A stretch of 47,270 nt of DNA from an uncultured Sterolibacterium sp. (GTDB lineage: Bacteria; Pseudomonadota; Gammaproteobacteria; Burkholderiales; Rhodocyclaceae). The DNA lies in assembly GCA_903904605.1 (NCBI GenBank), contig CAIVDC010000137.1, forward strand, positions 1 through 47,270, read 5' to 3'. Every line of letters begins with the position of its first letter. Within the stretch, counting starts at the first letter, position 1. The notes beneath the pieces are model-generated. The model ran no database searches. It worked only from the letters and a program-made list of their open reading frames with translations, and was not told the origin of the DNA. The position numbers and the translations under genes were made by a program. Positions 41,501-47,270 of this stretch are shown piece after piece.

Positions 41501-41766
41501 GACATGACGTGCTCGACGTTGGTGATTTGCGACAGAACCTGTTCGGCAGGGCCGACGACCATCTGCTCGACATCCTTGGCCGAAGCGCCGGGAAAGGGTA
41601 TGAGCACGTTGGCCATGGTGACATTGATCTGCGGTTCTTCTTCGCGCGGCGTCACCAGCACCGCGAAGAGGCCGAGCAGGAATGCGACCAGGGCCAGCAA
41701 CAAGGTGATGCGCGCAGTCTGAAAGTAGGCCGCGATGCGGCCCGAGATCCCGAGTGGTTTATTCAT
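38557..41766 (-). CDS. RND efflux permease (AcrB/MMPL family)
   Basis: 1069-residue proton-driven RND pump. N-terminal membrane helix (about 17-40), two large periplasmic loops, twelve expected membrane segments. ISRGD-type motif GILVDDAIVVVENIHRHQ contains the adjacent Asp pair of helix 4 (proton relay). RND blocks such as PREEEPQINVTMANVLIPFPGASAKDVEQMVVGPAEQVL and the late ALTGLAAMLGALFIL are present. Substrate not predictable. The adaptor gene precedes it by 15 bp and DUF2892 follows; no outer-membrane TolC-like factor is in the window. Confidence 0.96.
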   Translation of the reverse strand: MNKPLGISGRIAAYFQTARITLLLALVAFLLGLFAVLVTPREEEPQINVTMANVLIPFPGASAKDVEQMVVGPAEQVLSQITNVEHVMSVARPGLAIITVQFEVGVPRTEALVRLYDTVNSNSDWLPPGLGVLAPIIKPKGIDDVPIVSLTLWSKDRAVGPYDLERVAHSIESDLKRVKGTREVTTIGGPGRAVNVDLDPARLAANGLTVSDLRTALQSANLGMPAGDLLAANRAVAIESGPFLADANAVAELMVGVKDGKPVFLRDVATVTDGPLPAARYVWYGVAGKDRADYPAVTLAITKKPGQNAVDVSDAVMQRVSVLKNTLIPANVQVSETRNYGESANDKAKKLIEKLLFATGAVVALVFMALGRREAAIVGTAVMLTLTVTLFASWAWGFTLNRVSLFALIFSIGILVDDAIVVVENIHRHQKLHLDRSLTEIIPGAVDEVGGPTILATLTVIAALLPMAFVTGLMGPYMSPIPINASMGMLLSLAVAFVVTPWLARLWMKHERHEGKGIAGKLAPVFKRLFEPLLDDRRGAGNRRKLALAVSALIVLSLALPVFGLVQLKMLPFDNKSEFQVIVDMPAGTPVEKTAAVLRELGAYIATVPEVTDYQAYAGTAAPINFNGLVRQYYLRAGGEVGDLQVNLVDKHQRSEKSHAIATRVRPALQAIGLRYGANVKVVEVPPGPPVLAPIVAEIYGPGDEARRKVAKEVRSVFEHHEGVVDVDDSSIIDAPRKLLLVDRHKAAMLGVPQADIVATLRAGLSGEAMTYLHDETKYPAAADLRLPMALQGNLDALLALGVKNAQGRVVPIRELVTISDTWREQPLYHKDLLPVDYVIGDMAGRVDSPLYGMFGMRGDIAKIVPPGGGSIGEYFISQPADPYRGFSLKWDGEWQVTYETFRDMGLAYAVGLVLIYLLVVAQFGSYLTPLIIMAPIPLTIIGVMPGHALLGAQYTATSMIGMIALAGIIVRNSILLVDFINLQVKNGMAFKEAVVSSAITRAQPIALTGLAAMLGALFILDDPIFNGLAISLIFGIFVSTLLTLVVIPLLYFVAYRRHFETLAQGEKP

Positions 41767-41781
41767 GGCGATGGCAATCCG

Positions 41782-42822
41782 TCAGCGCACTTTGGCTGCG
41801 ACCAGGGGATCGAGTGCGACACGCTCACCCGCCGATAGCCCCGACAGCACTTCCACTTCCGTGCCCATCGTCGGGCCCAGCCTGACCTGGCGCAACAGCG
41901 GCTTGCCCTGTGGGTCCAGCACATAGACGGCCGTGAGTTCGGCGCGGCGGAAGGCGGCGCTGAGCGGTACATAGAGCCGCTGCCGGTCGCCTTGCGTCAC
42001 CGGAAACTGGGCGCGGGCGAACATGCCGGGCGTGACGCCGGCCAGCTTGGCCGGCAGGTCGAGGCGTACCTGCACCGTGTGGGTGCTGGCGTCCGCCACG
42101 GGCAATACGGTCACCCGCGTCGCGGTTTGCCAGCGTTGCGCCGCCGGCAGTCCGGGAAACTCGATCCTGACCGGCTGGTTCGCCGCGAGGCCGGCCAGGA
42201 CTGCCTGGGGAACACTGGCGGTGACGCGCTGCAAGCCCGGATCGTAGATCGTCATCAAGGGTCGTCCCGGCATGGCCATGTCGCCCTGGGTCACCGGCAG
42301 GTCCGCGACGAGACCGGCATAGGGGGCGTTCAGAGTGTAGAAGCCGGATTGGGTTCTTGCCACGCCGGTCTGCGCCAGCAGGGCATTGGTCTGTGCTTGG
42401 GCAGTCTTGAACTGGGCGTCCGCGCGGTCAAGAGCCGCTTGACTGATGAAATGCTGATCGAACAATTGCTTCTGCCGGCTGAAGTCCCGCCTGGCCACGT
42501 CGAGTTCCGCACGCGCCGCGTCTGCCTGCGCGGCGCTGGCGACGACGCTCTGGTTGGCGGCTCGGGCGTCGATGCGGGCGAGCAGCTGGCCCGCCTGCAC
42601 GGCGTCGCCCGCCTTGATCGCAAGCTGGATGATGGCGCCCTGCACCTGGGAGGAGACGACGGTCTGGCGCACCGCCTCGACCACGCCCTCTGCGGCGTAT
42701 AGCGCCTGCTCGCCGCCAGTCCGCACCGGGGCACTGGCCAGTGCCGCCGCTGCATTGCCGTCAGCCTGGGCCGCGCAAGCAGCGGCGGCCAGCAGGAAGG
42801 AAACAAGGGTCGTTCGTAACAT
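41782..42822 (-). CDS. RND efflux periplasmic adaptor (membrane fusion protein)
   Basis: 346-residue adaptor. Signal peptide (1-20, ending ACAAQA), lipoyl half-motif VVSSQVQGAIIQLAIKAGDAVQAGQLLARID, alpha-hairpin (about 88-150), second half NAPYAGLVADLPVTQGDMAMPGRPLMTIYDP, then beta-barrel and membrane-proximal domain (ATRVTVLPVADASTHTVQVRLDLP, then TPGMFARAQFPV). Typical length. Start of the leftward pump operon. Divergent ArsR gene at 42987 shares the promoter region, which contains an imperfect operator-like palindrome. Confidence 0.95.
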   Translation of the reverse strand: MLRTTLVSFLLAAAACAAQADGNAAAALASAPVRTGGEQALYAAEGVVEAVRQTVVSSQVQGAIIQLAIKAGDAVQAGQLLARIDARAANQSVVASAAQADAARAELDVARRDFSRQKQLFDQHFISQAALDRADAQFKTAQAQTNALLAQTGVARTQSGFYTLNAPYAGLVADLPVTQGDMAMPGRPLMTIYDPGLQRVTASVPQAVLAGLAANQPVRIEFPGLPAAQRWQTATRVTVLPVADASTHTVQVRLDLPAKLAGVTPGMFARAQFPVTQGDRQRLYVPLSAAFRRAELTAVYVLDPQGKPLLRQVRLGPTMGTEVEVLSGLSAGERVALDPLVAAKVR

Positions 42823-42884
42823 GATCTTTACCGTATCGATTGAACGCGTTGAAGGGACGGGCCGTGAAGAACTGGGCGCGATTA

Positions 42885-42910
42885 TTTCACAATTTGACTA
42901 ATTGCGCAAA
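42885..42910. promoter_or_regulatory. Imperfect palindrome in the divergent RND/arsR region
   Basis: TTTCACAATT-TGACT-AATTGCGCAAA. Arms match at 7 of the 9 innermost bases. It lies between the adaptor start (42822) and the ArsR start (42987), the position expected for an ArsR operator controlling both genes. Confidence 0.5.
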
Positions 42911-42986
42911 TATGGAATAAAATGGCCGGCATGGTATGAGCGGAGTCCACCCACCGATGGACTGGTCAAGAACTTCGAGGCGAATC

Positions 42987-43361
42987 ATGGTTGCCAGGCA
43001 GAAGTCCAGCAGCACAATGGAAAAACTTTCCGATCAGGCACTGGCGCATGTGGCGCAGTATTTCCAGGCCCTGGCCGAACCGACGCGCTTGCGCATCCTC
43101 AACACGCTGCGCGCCGGCGAACACAACGTCGGCGACCTGACGGCACTCTGCGGCTGCTCCACGGCCAATGTTTCGCGCCACCTCGCAGCGCTGGCCAAGC
43201 AGGGCATGGTGGTCCGCGAAGGGCGCGGCACCAGCGTCTATTATCGCATCGCCGATGCCGCTATCTTTGAACTGTGCGACTTGGTATGCTGCAGCATTGC
43301 CCGGCAGTTCGAGCAACAGGCCAGCATAAAACGCTCCTTCGGTTCCGTGCCCAGGCCCTGA
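42987..43361 (+). CDS. ArsR-family regulator, cysteine-rich
   Basis: 124 residues from ATG at 42987, preceded by GAGGCG. ArsR winged helix (LAEPTRLRILNTLRAGEHNVGDLTALCGCSTANVSRHLAALAKQGMVVREGRGTSVYYRI). Cysteines cluster at the recognition helix (ALCGCS) and C-terminus (CDLVCC), a likely metal/thiol sensor layout. It is divergent from the RND adaptor and pump genes and is their probable repressor. A start further upstream (42936) or at 43017 is possible. Confidence 0.88.
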   Translation: MVARQKSSSTMEKLSDQALAHVAQYFQALAEPTRLRILNTLRAGEHNVGDLTALCGCSTANVSRHLAALAKQGMVVREGRGTSVYYRIADAAIFELCDLVCCSIARQFEQQASIKRSFGSVPRP

Positions 43362-43415
43362 GCTTCATCCCTTTTCAAATGCAGTCGTAGTACTTATTCC
43401 TCTAGGAGGCTGATC

Positions 43416-43604
43416 ATGAAATTCAACGTCGGCGGCATCGATCGTGTACTCAGGATAGTCGTAGGATTGGCCCTGGTCGGCTGGGCCCTGATGGGCGGCC
43501 CGGTCTGGGCCTGGATCGGCGTGGTGCCGCTGGCCACCGGAGTGGTCGGCTTCTGCCCGCTCTATCCGCTGCTGGGCTTCAGCACCTGCCCGATCAAGAA
43601 ATAG
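43416..43604 (+). CDS. DUF2892 small membrane protein
   Basis: 62-residue membrane protein with two helices (about 11-28 and 32-48). NVGGIDRVLRIVVGLALVGWALMGG and GFCPLYPLLGFSTCPIKK are the standard DUF2892 (YgaP-like) motifs. AGGAGG precedes the ATG. It follows the ArsR gene by 54 bp, probably in one transcript. Together with 38351-38560 it gives two DUF2892 proteins flanking the RND locus. Confidence 0.87.
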   Translation: MKFNVGGIDRVLRIVVGLALVGWALMGGPVWAWIGVVPLATGVVGFCPLYPLLGFSTCPIKK

Positions 43605-43673
43605 GCATTCCCGCCACTGAATATGCTCGGAGGCCGATGCCGCAGGCCTCCTTTTTTCGCGTGCTGACTGCCC

Positions 43674-44561
43674 ATGTCGATACAATGGTTTCCAGGGCAC
43701 ATGACCTTGGCGCGCAAGAAGGCGGCCGAAACCATGGCCTTGACCGATGTCGTGATCGAGGTGCTCGATGCCCGCCTGCCCGAGGCCAGCCGCAACCCGA
43801 TGATCGAGGAATTGCGCCTGCATCGCCAACGTCCCTGCCTGAAGATCCTCAACAAGGCCGATCTCGCCGATCCCCGGACGACCGCCGCCTGGCTGGCGTT
43901 CTACAATTCATCGGACCAGGCCAAAGCGGGCGTCAAGGCGGTGGCCTTGTCCTGCAAGAAGGCCAGCGATGTCGCCAAGGTGACCGGCCTGTGCCAGTTG
44001 CTCGCCGCGCATCGCGGCACTCACCTCAAGCCCTTGCGGATGATGATCATGGGCATTCCCAACGTCGGCAAATCGACCCTGATCAATGCCCTGTTGAAGC
44101 GCCGGGTCGCCAAGGTCGGCGATGAGCCGGCGGTGACCAAGGCCCAGCAACGTGTGGAGCTCGGCCCGACCATGACGCTGGTCGACACGCCGGGCATGCT
44201 CTGGCCGAAAATCGAATGCCCGAGCGACGGCCTGATGCTGGCTGCGAGTCACGCGGTGGGCAGGAATGCCATCATCGACGAGGAAGTTGCCACTTTTCTC
44301 GCCGACGTCCTGGTCGACCGCTATCCCGCGCTGCTCGCTGCCCGCTATGGTTTCGACATGGACGGCATCGACGGGGTGGGGGTTGTCGCGGCGGTGGCCA
44401 AGCGACGCGGCTATGTCCTGAAGGGCGGCGAGCCGGATCTCGAAAAGGCCGCGCTGACGCTGCTGCAGGATTACCGCAGCGGTGTGCTGGGCAGAATCAG
44501 CCTGGAGACGCCGCAAAGCCGCAAGCTCATGCTGCGGGCCAGGGAGGAAGAGGATGTCTAG
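43674..44561 (+). CDS. rbgA: Ribosome biogenesis GTPase YlqF/RbgA
   Basis: 295-residue circularly permuted GTPase that acts in 50S subunit assembly. Motif order is G4 NKAD (60-63), then G1 GIPNVGKS (127-134), switch-region, and G3 DTPG (171-174), the hallmark permutation. The opening IQWFPGHMTLARKKAAETM is a conserved family start. C-terminal domain follows. Ends in TAG at 44559-44561. Located right after the DUF2892 gene and before a strong terminator. Confidence 0.95.
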   Translation: MSIQWFPGHMTLARKKAAETMALTDVVIEVLDARLPEASRNPMIEELRLHRQRPCLKILNKADLADPRTTAAWLAFYNSSDQAKAGVKAVALSCKKASDVAKVTGLCQLLAAHRGTHLKPLRMMIMGIPNVGKSTLINALLKRRVAKVGDEPAVTKAQQRVELGPTMTLVDTPGMLWPKIECPSDGLMLAASHAVGRNAIIDEEVATFLADVLVDRYPALLAARYGFDMDGIDGVGVVAAVAKRRGYVLKGGEPDLEKAALTLLQDYRSGVLGRISLETPQSRKLMLRAREEEDV

Positions 44562-44640
44562 TGGCGATGGGTTTTTGACGGGACCCGGTGCTTCAGAGGG
44601 CTGAGGGCGTCCAGGGCAGGCCCGATTGAACGGCAAGAAG

Positions 44641-44668
44641 AAAAGGCCACCCCGAAAGGTGGCCTTTT
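44641..44668. terminator. Bidirectional terminator between rbgA and the porin
   Basis: 11-bp perfect stem AAAAGGCCACC / GGTGGCCTTTT with a 6-nt loop; A- and T-runs on both sides make it effective for rbgA (plus) and the porin (minus). It lies 79 bp after the rbgA stop and 36 bp after the porin stop. Confidence 0.9.
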
Positions 44669-44704
44669 CAGCGCACGCCGAGCGGCTTGTGGAACCTTCC
44701 CGGA

Positions 44705-45874
44705 TCAGAAGTTGTGCATCATGCCGATGGCGATGTCTTTCACGTCGGCACCGCGGTTGGCAACACCCAGCGCGCCGCCGGCTGCCGAGGAGTTGCCGGC
44801 AGCGTTGAAGTCGGCGAAGTTCGCCGAACCGTTGGCTAGCTGGCTCCAACTCACGTAGGCGGTGGTGCGCTTGGAGAACAGGTAACGGGCGGCCAGGGTC
44901 CAGGACTTGTACTGGGTGTCGCTGCCGGTGATCGTCGGCAGAACGCCGCCGACGTTGCCGGCCCTGCCATACTCAATCATGGTCTCGATGTTGCCGAAGT
45001 AGTGTTCCCAGTTCAGGTTCCAGGAATTCTGAGTCAGTGTTGTGCCGGCGGCGGCGATACCGGCAACGGCCGCGGCGATATTGTCGATGCTGTTGTGGTT
45101 GTAGGTGAAGCCGACGTGACTCTTGCCGGAGTAGAGGTAGCCCAACAACAACTTGTTGCCGGTCTTCCCGGGCTGGCTGGACGACGCACTTTGATCGGCA
45201 AATTTGGTGTGGTCAAACTTCAGCGCGAACGGGCCGTTGTTATAGTTTGCCTGGACTGACCAGCCCTTGCCGTTGGGGTCGATACCTGCCGCCGCGCCTT
45301 CCGAAGTGGGAATGTAAAACGCCGCGGCCCGGAAGCCGGAGAACAGCGGCGTCCGATAGGACAGCACGTTCGAGGTCCGGTAGGCCGGGCCGCCGACCAG
45401 GCCGCCGCCACCGGTGTTGATCGGGCCGTCGGTGTTGATCTGGTTGGCGGCGATATCGTTGGTGCGTGAGGTGGCGGTCCAATGCACTTCCTGACGGCCC
45501 ATGCGGACTTCGCCGAAGTGACCTGCCAGGCCGAGAAAGGACTGGCGCGAGGCCAAGGTGCCGGTGGAGACATTGGCGGCCCCGGATTGGCCGTTGCCGT
45601 TGCCGGTATCGAAGTTCACGCCGGACTCGATCTGGAAGTTGGCCTTGAGGCCGTTGCCCAGGTCCTCGCTGCCCTTGAAGCCCAGCCGCGAGCCGTTGGC
45701 GGATACCCGGTTGCGCGACTTGTAGTCGCTGGCTGCGCCACCAAGGGAGCCGGTCGCCGCGTAGGTGTCGAAGGTGAGGTTGGCGCGGCCGTAAAGGGTG
45801 ACGTTGGACGCCTGGGCGAAGACTGGTGCCGCGGCGATGCTGGCGATGGCGACAGCGATGAATTTCATCTGCAT
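44705..45874 (-). CDS. General porin (betaproteobacterial type)
   Basis: 389-residue outer-membrane porin. Signal peptide 1-20 ends in PVFA; mature protein opens ASNVTLYGRANLTFDTYAATG, and RLGFKGSEDLGNGLKANFQIESGVNFDTG plus ASRQSFLGLAGHFGEVRMGRQEV are typical of OmpC/Omp32-like trimeric porins of betaproteobacteria. It ends with MMHNF, a final Phe for barrel insertion. GGAG site 8 bp before the ATG. Substrate preference not predictable. Upstream region has two short inverted repeats (45962-45979, 45993-46013). Confidence 0.95.
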   Translation of the reverse strand: MQMKFIAVAIASIAAAPVFAQASNVTLYGRANLTFDTYAATGSLGGAASDYKSRNRVSANGSRLGFKGSEDLGNGLKANFQIESGVNFDTGNGNGQSGAANVSTGTLASRQSFLGLAGHFGEVRMGRQEVHWTATSRTNDIAANQINTDGPINTGGGGLVGGPAYRTSNVLSYRTPLFSGFRAAAFYIPTSEGAAAGIDPNGKGWSVQANYNNGPFALKFDHTKFADQSASSSQPGKTGNKLLLGYLYSGKSHVGFTYNHNSIDNIAAAVAGIAAAGTTLTQNSWNLNWEHYFGNIETMIEYGRAGNVGGVLPTITGSDTQYKSWTLAARYLFSKRTTAYVSWSQLANGSANFADFNAAGNSSAAGGALGVANRGADVKDIAIGMMHNF

Positions 45875-45961
45875 TGGAATTGTCTCCTGGATATAAGAAT
45901 GGTGAGGGTCTCCGCGCTTGCACGTGGTCGTTCCCTTTGTTACTTCAACTACCCGTTACAC

Positions 45962-45979
45962 TCAGACCTCCTTGTCTGA
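45962..45979. promoter_or_regulatory. Short inverted repeat upstream of the porin
   Basis: TCAGAC-N6-GTCTGA, perfect 6-bp arms, 88 bp upstream of the porin start. Part of the only stretch of more than 300 bp without an intact gene (45875-46235), which holds the porin promoter region and the left end of the IS200-like element. Confidence 0.4.
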
Positions 45980-45992
45980 AACATTTCGACAA

Positions 45993-46013
45993 ACATATTT
46001 TGTAACAATATGT
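45993..46013. promoter_or_regulatory. AT-rich inverted repeat upstream of the porin
   Basis: ACATATT-TTGTAAC-AATATGT, perfect 7-bp arms. Lies about 118 bp upstream of the porin start in a locally AT-rich patch, so it is a candidate regulator site. Confidence 0.45.
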
Positions 46014-46190
46014 GTGCCAATGCAAGCGGATATGTCGGGAGTTCTATGTCTGTTCGTCGGCTCGGTGACGGGAAAGTCGGGGCGGCTCGGCTCTGAAGAG
46101 GCGAGCAAGCGCCAGAGCAGGGCTTTGTTGCGGGATCCGGCCAGGGGCGGGCGGGCCGGCCGGCGTCGACCGCAGGGATCAAATCCCGGC

Positions 46191-46733
46191 GCGTCTTCCC
46201 CGGCTTTCGGGACGACGCGATCGCACGGTGAAAGAGCGTCGCATGTAATTTGGCATTATCAATACCACGTGGTTTGGGTGCCGAAGTATCGGTTTCGGAT
46301 GCTGCAGGGGCCGATTGGGAAAGAGGTGCAAAAATGCGTGATGATATTTTGTCAGTTGTTGGGATGTGAAATCGTGGAGCTGAATGTTCAGGCCGACCAT
46401 GTGCATCTGTTGGTGAAGGTGCCACAGACGCTATCGATCTCGGAGCTGATGGGTGTCCTGAAGGGACGTACGGCGATTCGGTTGTTCAATGGTTTTCCGA
46501 GTTTGCGAAAGAAGCCGTATTGGGGCAATCACTTTTGGGCGAAGGGATACTGCATCGATACGGTCGGGCTGAATAGTGAAATGATTCAAAAGTAGGTGCG
46601 GTTTCAGGAGAAGGAAGAGCAGAGTCAGGAGCAACTTCAACTGAGCCCGGATCTAGGCGGGCCTTCCTGGAAGGGCCGCTAGGTGTGCCCCCTCTGGGGG
46701 CGTAAGGCAAATCCGCGTTCTTAGAACGCGGAT
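46191..46733 (+). mobile_element. IS200/IS605-type insertion sequence, decayed
   Basis: Bounded by secondary-structure ends typical of this family rather than by terminal inverted repeats. Left: imperfect hairpin GCGTC-T-TCCC ... GGGA-C-GACGC (46191-46218). Right: GCCCCC-TCT-GGGGGC (46687-46701) and a perfect hairpin ATCCGCGTTCT-T-AGAACGCGGAT (46711-46733). Between them is a HUH transposase gene broken at its catalytic tyrosine. Exact borders are not defined by the sequence alone. Confidence 0.65.
46236..46682 (+). pseudogene. tnpA: IS200-like TnpA transposase, broken at the catalytic tyrosine
   Basis: HUH-type tyrosine transposase of the IS200 group. The N-terminus SHVIWHYQYHVVWVPKYRFRML is family-like but no start codon lies in frame just upstream. 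The HUH motif DHVHLL and the later KGRTAIRLFNGF and WGNHFWAKGYCIDTVG are intact. The conserved ending IRKYVKxQE-like motif reads IQK-TAG-VRFQEKEEQ: the tyrosine codon (46593-46595) is TAG, a single-base change from TAC or TAT. Reading on gives 28 more family-like residues to a TAG at 46680-46682. The element is dead on its own. Confidence 0.85.
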
Positions 46734-46804
46734 ACTTTACTTCCTTGGTGGCGCGTGCCCCGGAAATAGGCTTATCCGGATACTTCACTGGCTAACGGGT
46801 TCGG

Positions 46805-47086
46805 TCAGTTTCGCTTGAGATCCCGGTAGAAATTCTCATGAGGGCCAACCGCCTCCAAGTAAATCAGTCGCACCGGGTCATCCAGTATGTATCCGAGCAA
46901 ATAGAGTTGTCCCTGGCTCCGGAACTTGAAAACCAATAGATCGGCTAGATCCCCCTTCTTTCGCTCCCCAATTGCCGGATTGCCGGCGACGGTCTCCACG
47001 GCCGCATCGACATCGGCCGCAACGTTGTCATAAAGGTTTTTATATTGCCTGGCAAAGCGACGTGTCTGTTCGACGCGATAACTCAT
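46805..47086 (-). CDS. RelE/ParE-family toxin-like protein
   Basis: 93-residue protein with the RelE/ParE toxin fold pattern: SYRVEQTRRFARQYKNLYDNVAADVDAAVETVAGNPAIGERKKGDLADLLVFKF, then LYLLGYILDDPVRLIYLEAVGPHENFYRDLKR. Length and spacing fit type II toxins. Antitoxin not recognised: the frame ending in ATGA with the toxin start (47083 and above) is open to the window edge for at least 60 codons but has no start codon in sight and an Arg-rich, unconvincing composition. A genuine antitoxin may begin beyond the window. Confidence 0.78.
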   Translation of the reverse strand: MSYRVEQTRRFARQYKNLYDNVAADVDAAVETVAGNPAIGERKKGDLADLLVFKFRSQGQLYLLGYILDDPVRLIYLEAVGPHENFYRDLKRN

Positions 47087-47270
47087 GCCGTGCGCTTCCG
47101 AGGTACGAACAGCGTAGCGTGTTCGCGAGGTGTTAGCGGTTGCCCCACAGCGCGCTTAGATGGCGTCGCTCTTCGGCGGCGGAATTTGGCGTCGGCGAAT
47201 TGGTGACGGGTAGACGAAACAGGGGCTGGCGGACCCCTGTGGAAGAGAAGACCGCCGATGATTAGAACGG

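Noticed and set aside
46173..46189. Sequence CAGGG-ATCAAAT-CCCGG resembling a tRNA T-arm
   Set aside because: One stem pair is mismatched, the loop lacks the first T, and no other tRNA arms are found nearby.
47219..47240. 7-bp inverted repeat ACAGGGG/CCCCTGT near the right edge
   Set aside because: Short, in a partly seen region, with no linked gene to give it meaning.
47241..47270. A GGAAGAG-like site and ATG (47258) that could start a gene on the plus strand
   Set aside because: Only four codons remain before the window edge; cannot be judged.

Overview
The window is GC-rich, densely coded DNA from a Gram-negative bacterium, most likely a betaproteobacterium. The evidence is an eno-ftsB neighbour pair, a Bug-type (TctC) solute-binding protein, a betaproteobacterial-style general porin, and many lipoproteins, RND parts and outer-membrane barrels. 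I cannot resolve the genus. Almost all of it is chromosomal-looking coding sequence in tight operons. The only clear mobile DNA is a decayed IS200/IS605-type element near the right end. No tRNA, rRNA or CRISPR array was seen.

Layout. 1-4.7 kb: housekeeping genes (enolase 3' part carrying an in-frame TAG, ftsB, gamma-carbonic anhydrase, MgtC-like protein, folE, a MetE-like methyltransferase, a DUF3301 protein). 4.7-8.7 kb: leftward envelope genes (MipA/OmpV, a Bug protein, two OmpA-domain lipoproteins separated by a strong terminator). 8.7-15.1 kb: two two-component systems, an NnrU/ICMT-like membrane protein, a Spy/CpxP-like periplasmic protein with GYGP repeats divergent from the second system, and an OsmC protein. 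15.3-25.2 kb: a long rightward cluster, yfdX - moxR - DUF58 - DUF4381 - two VWA proteins - TPR protein - batD, followed by a third two-component pair. 25.2-28.7 kb: a SulP transporter coupled to a Sel1-repeat protein, then a methyltransferase divergent from a GDCCVxC mini-protein.

28.7-34 kb: a leftward six-gene operon, DUF4395 membrane protein - thioredoxin-fold protein - LolD-like ATPase - FtsX-like permease - LolA-like periplasmic protein - outer-membrane barrel. It reads as a complete envelope-spanning export or lipid/lipoprotein trafficking machine of unknown cargo. 34.1-35.8 kb: an ABC-2 exporter with an FNR-type box upstream. 36-43.4 kb: a sulfur-flavoured regulon: Crp/Fnr-like regulator, DsrE protein, ArsR-rhodanese fusion and methyltransferase in one leftward unit headed by an 18-bp perfect inverted repeat, then a DUF2892 protein, an RND pump and its adaptor, and a divergent cysteine-rich ArsR with a second DUF2892 protein.

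43.6-47.3 kb: the RbgA/YlqF GTPase, a bidirectional terminator, a porin, an IS200-like relic whose catalytic tyrosine codon position is now TAG, and a RelE/ParE-like toxin without a recognisable antitoxin. The two least described assemblies are the six-gene envelope operon and the ArsR-rhodanese/DsrE/RND cluster.
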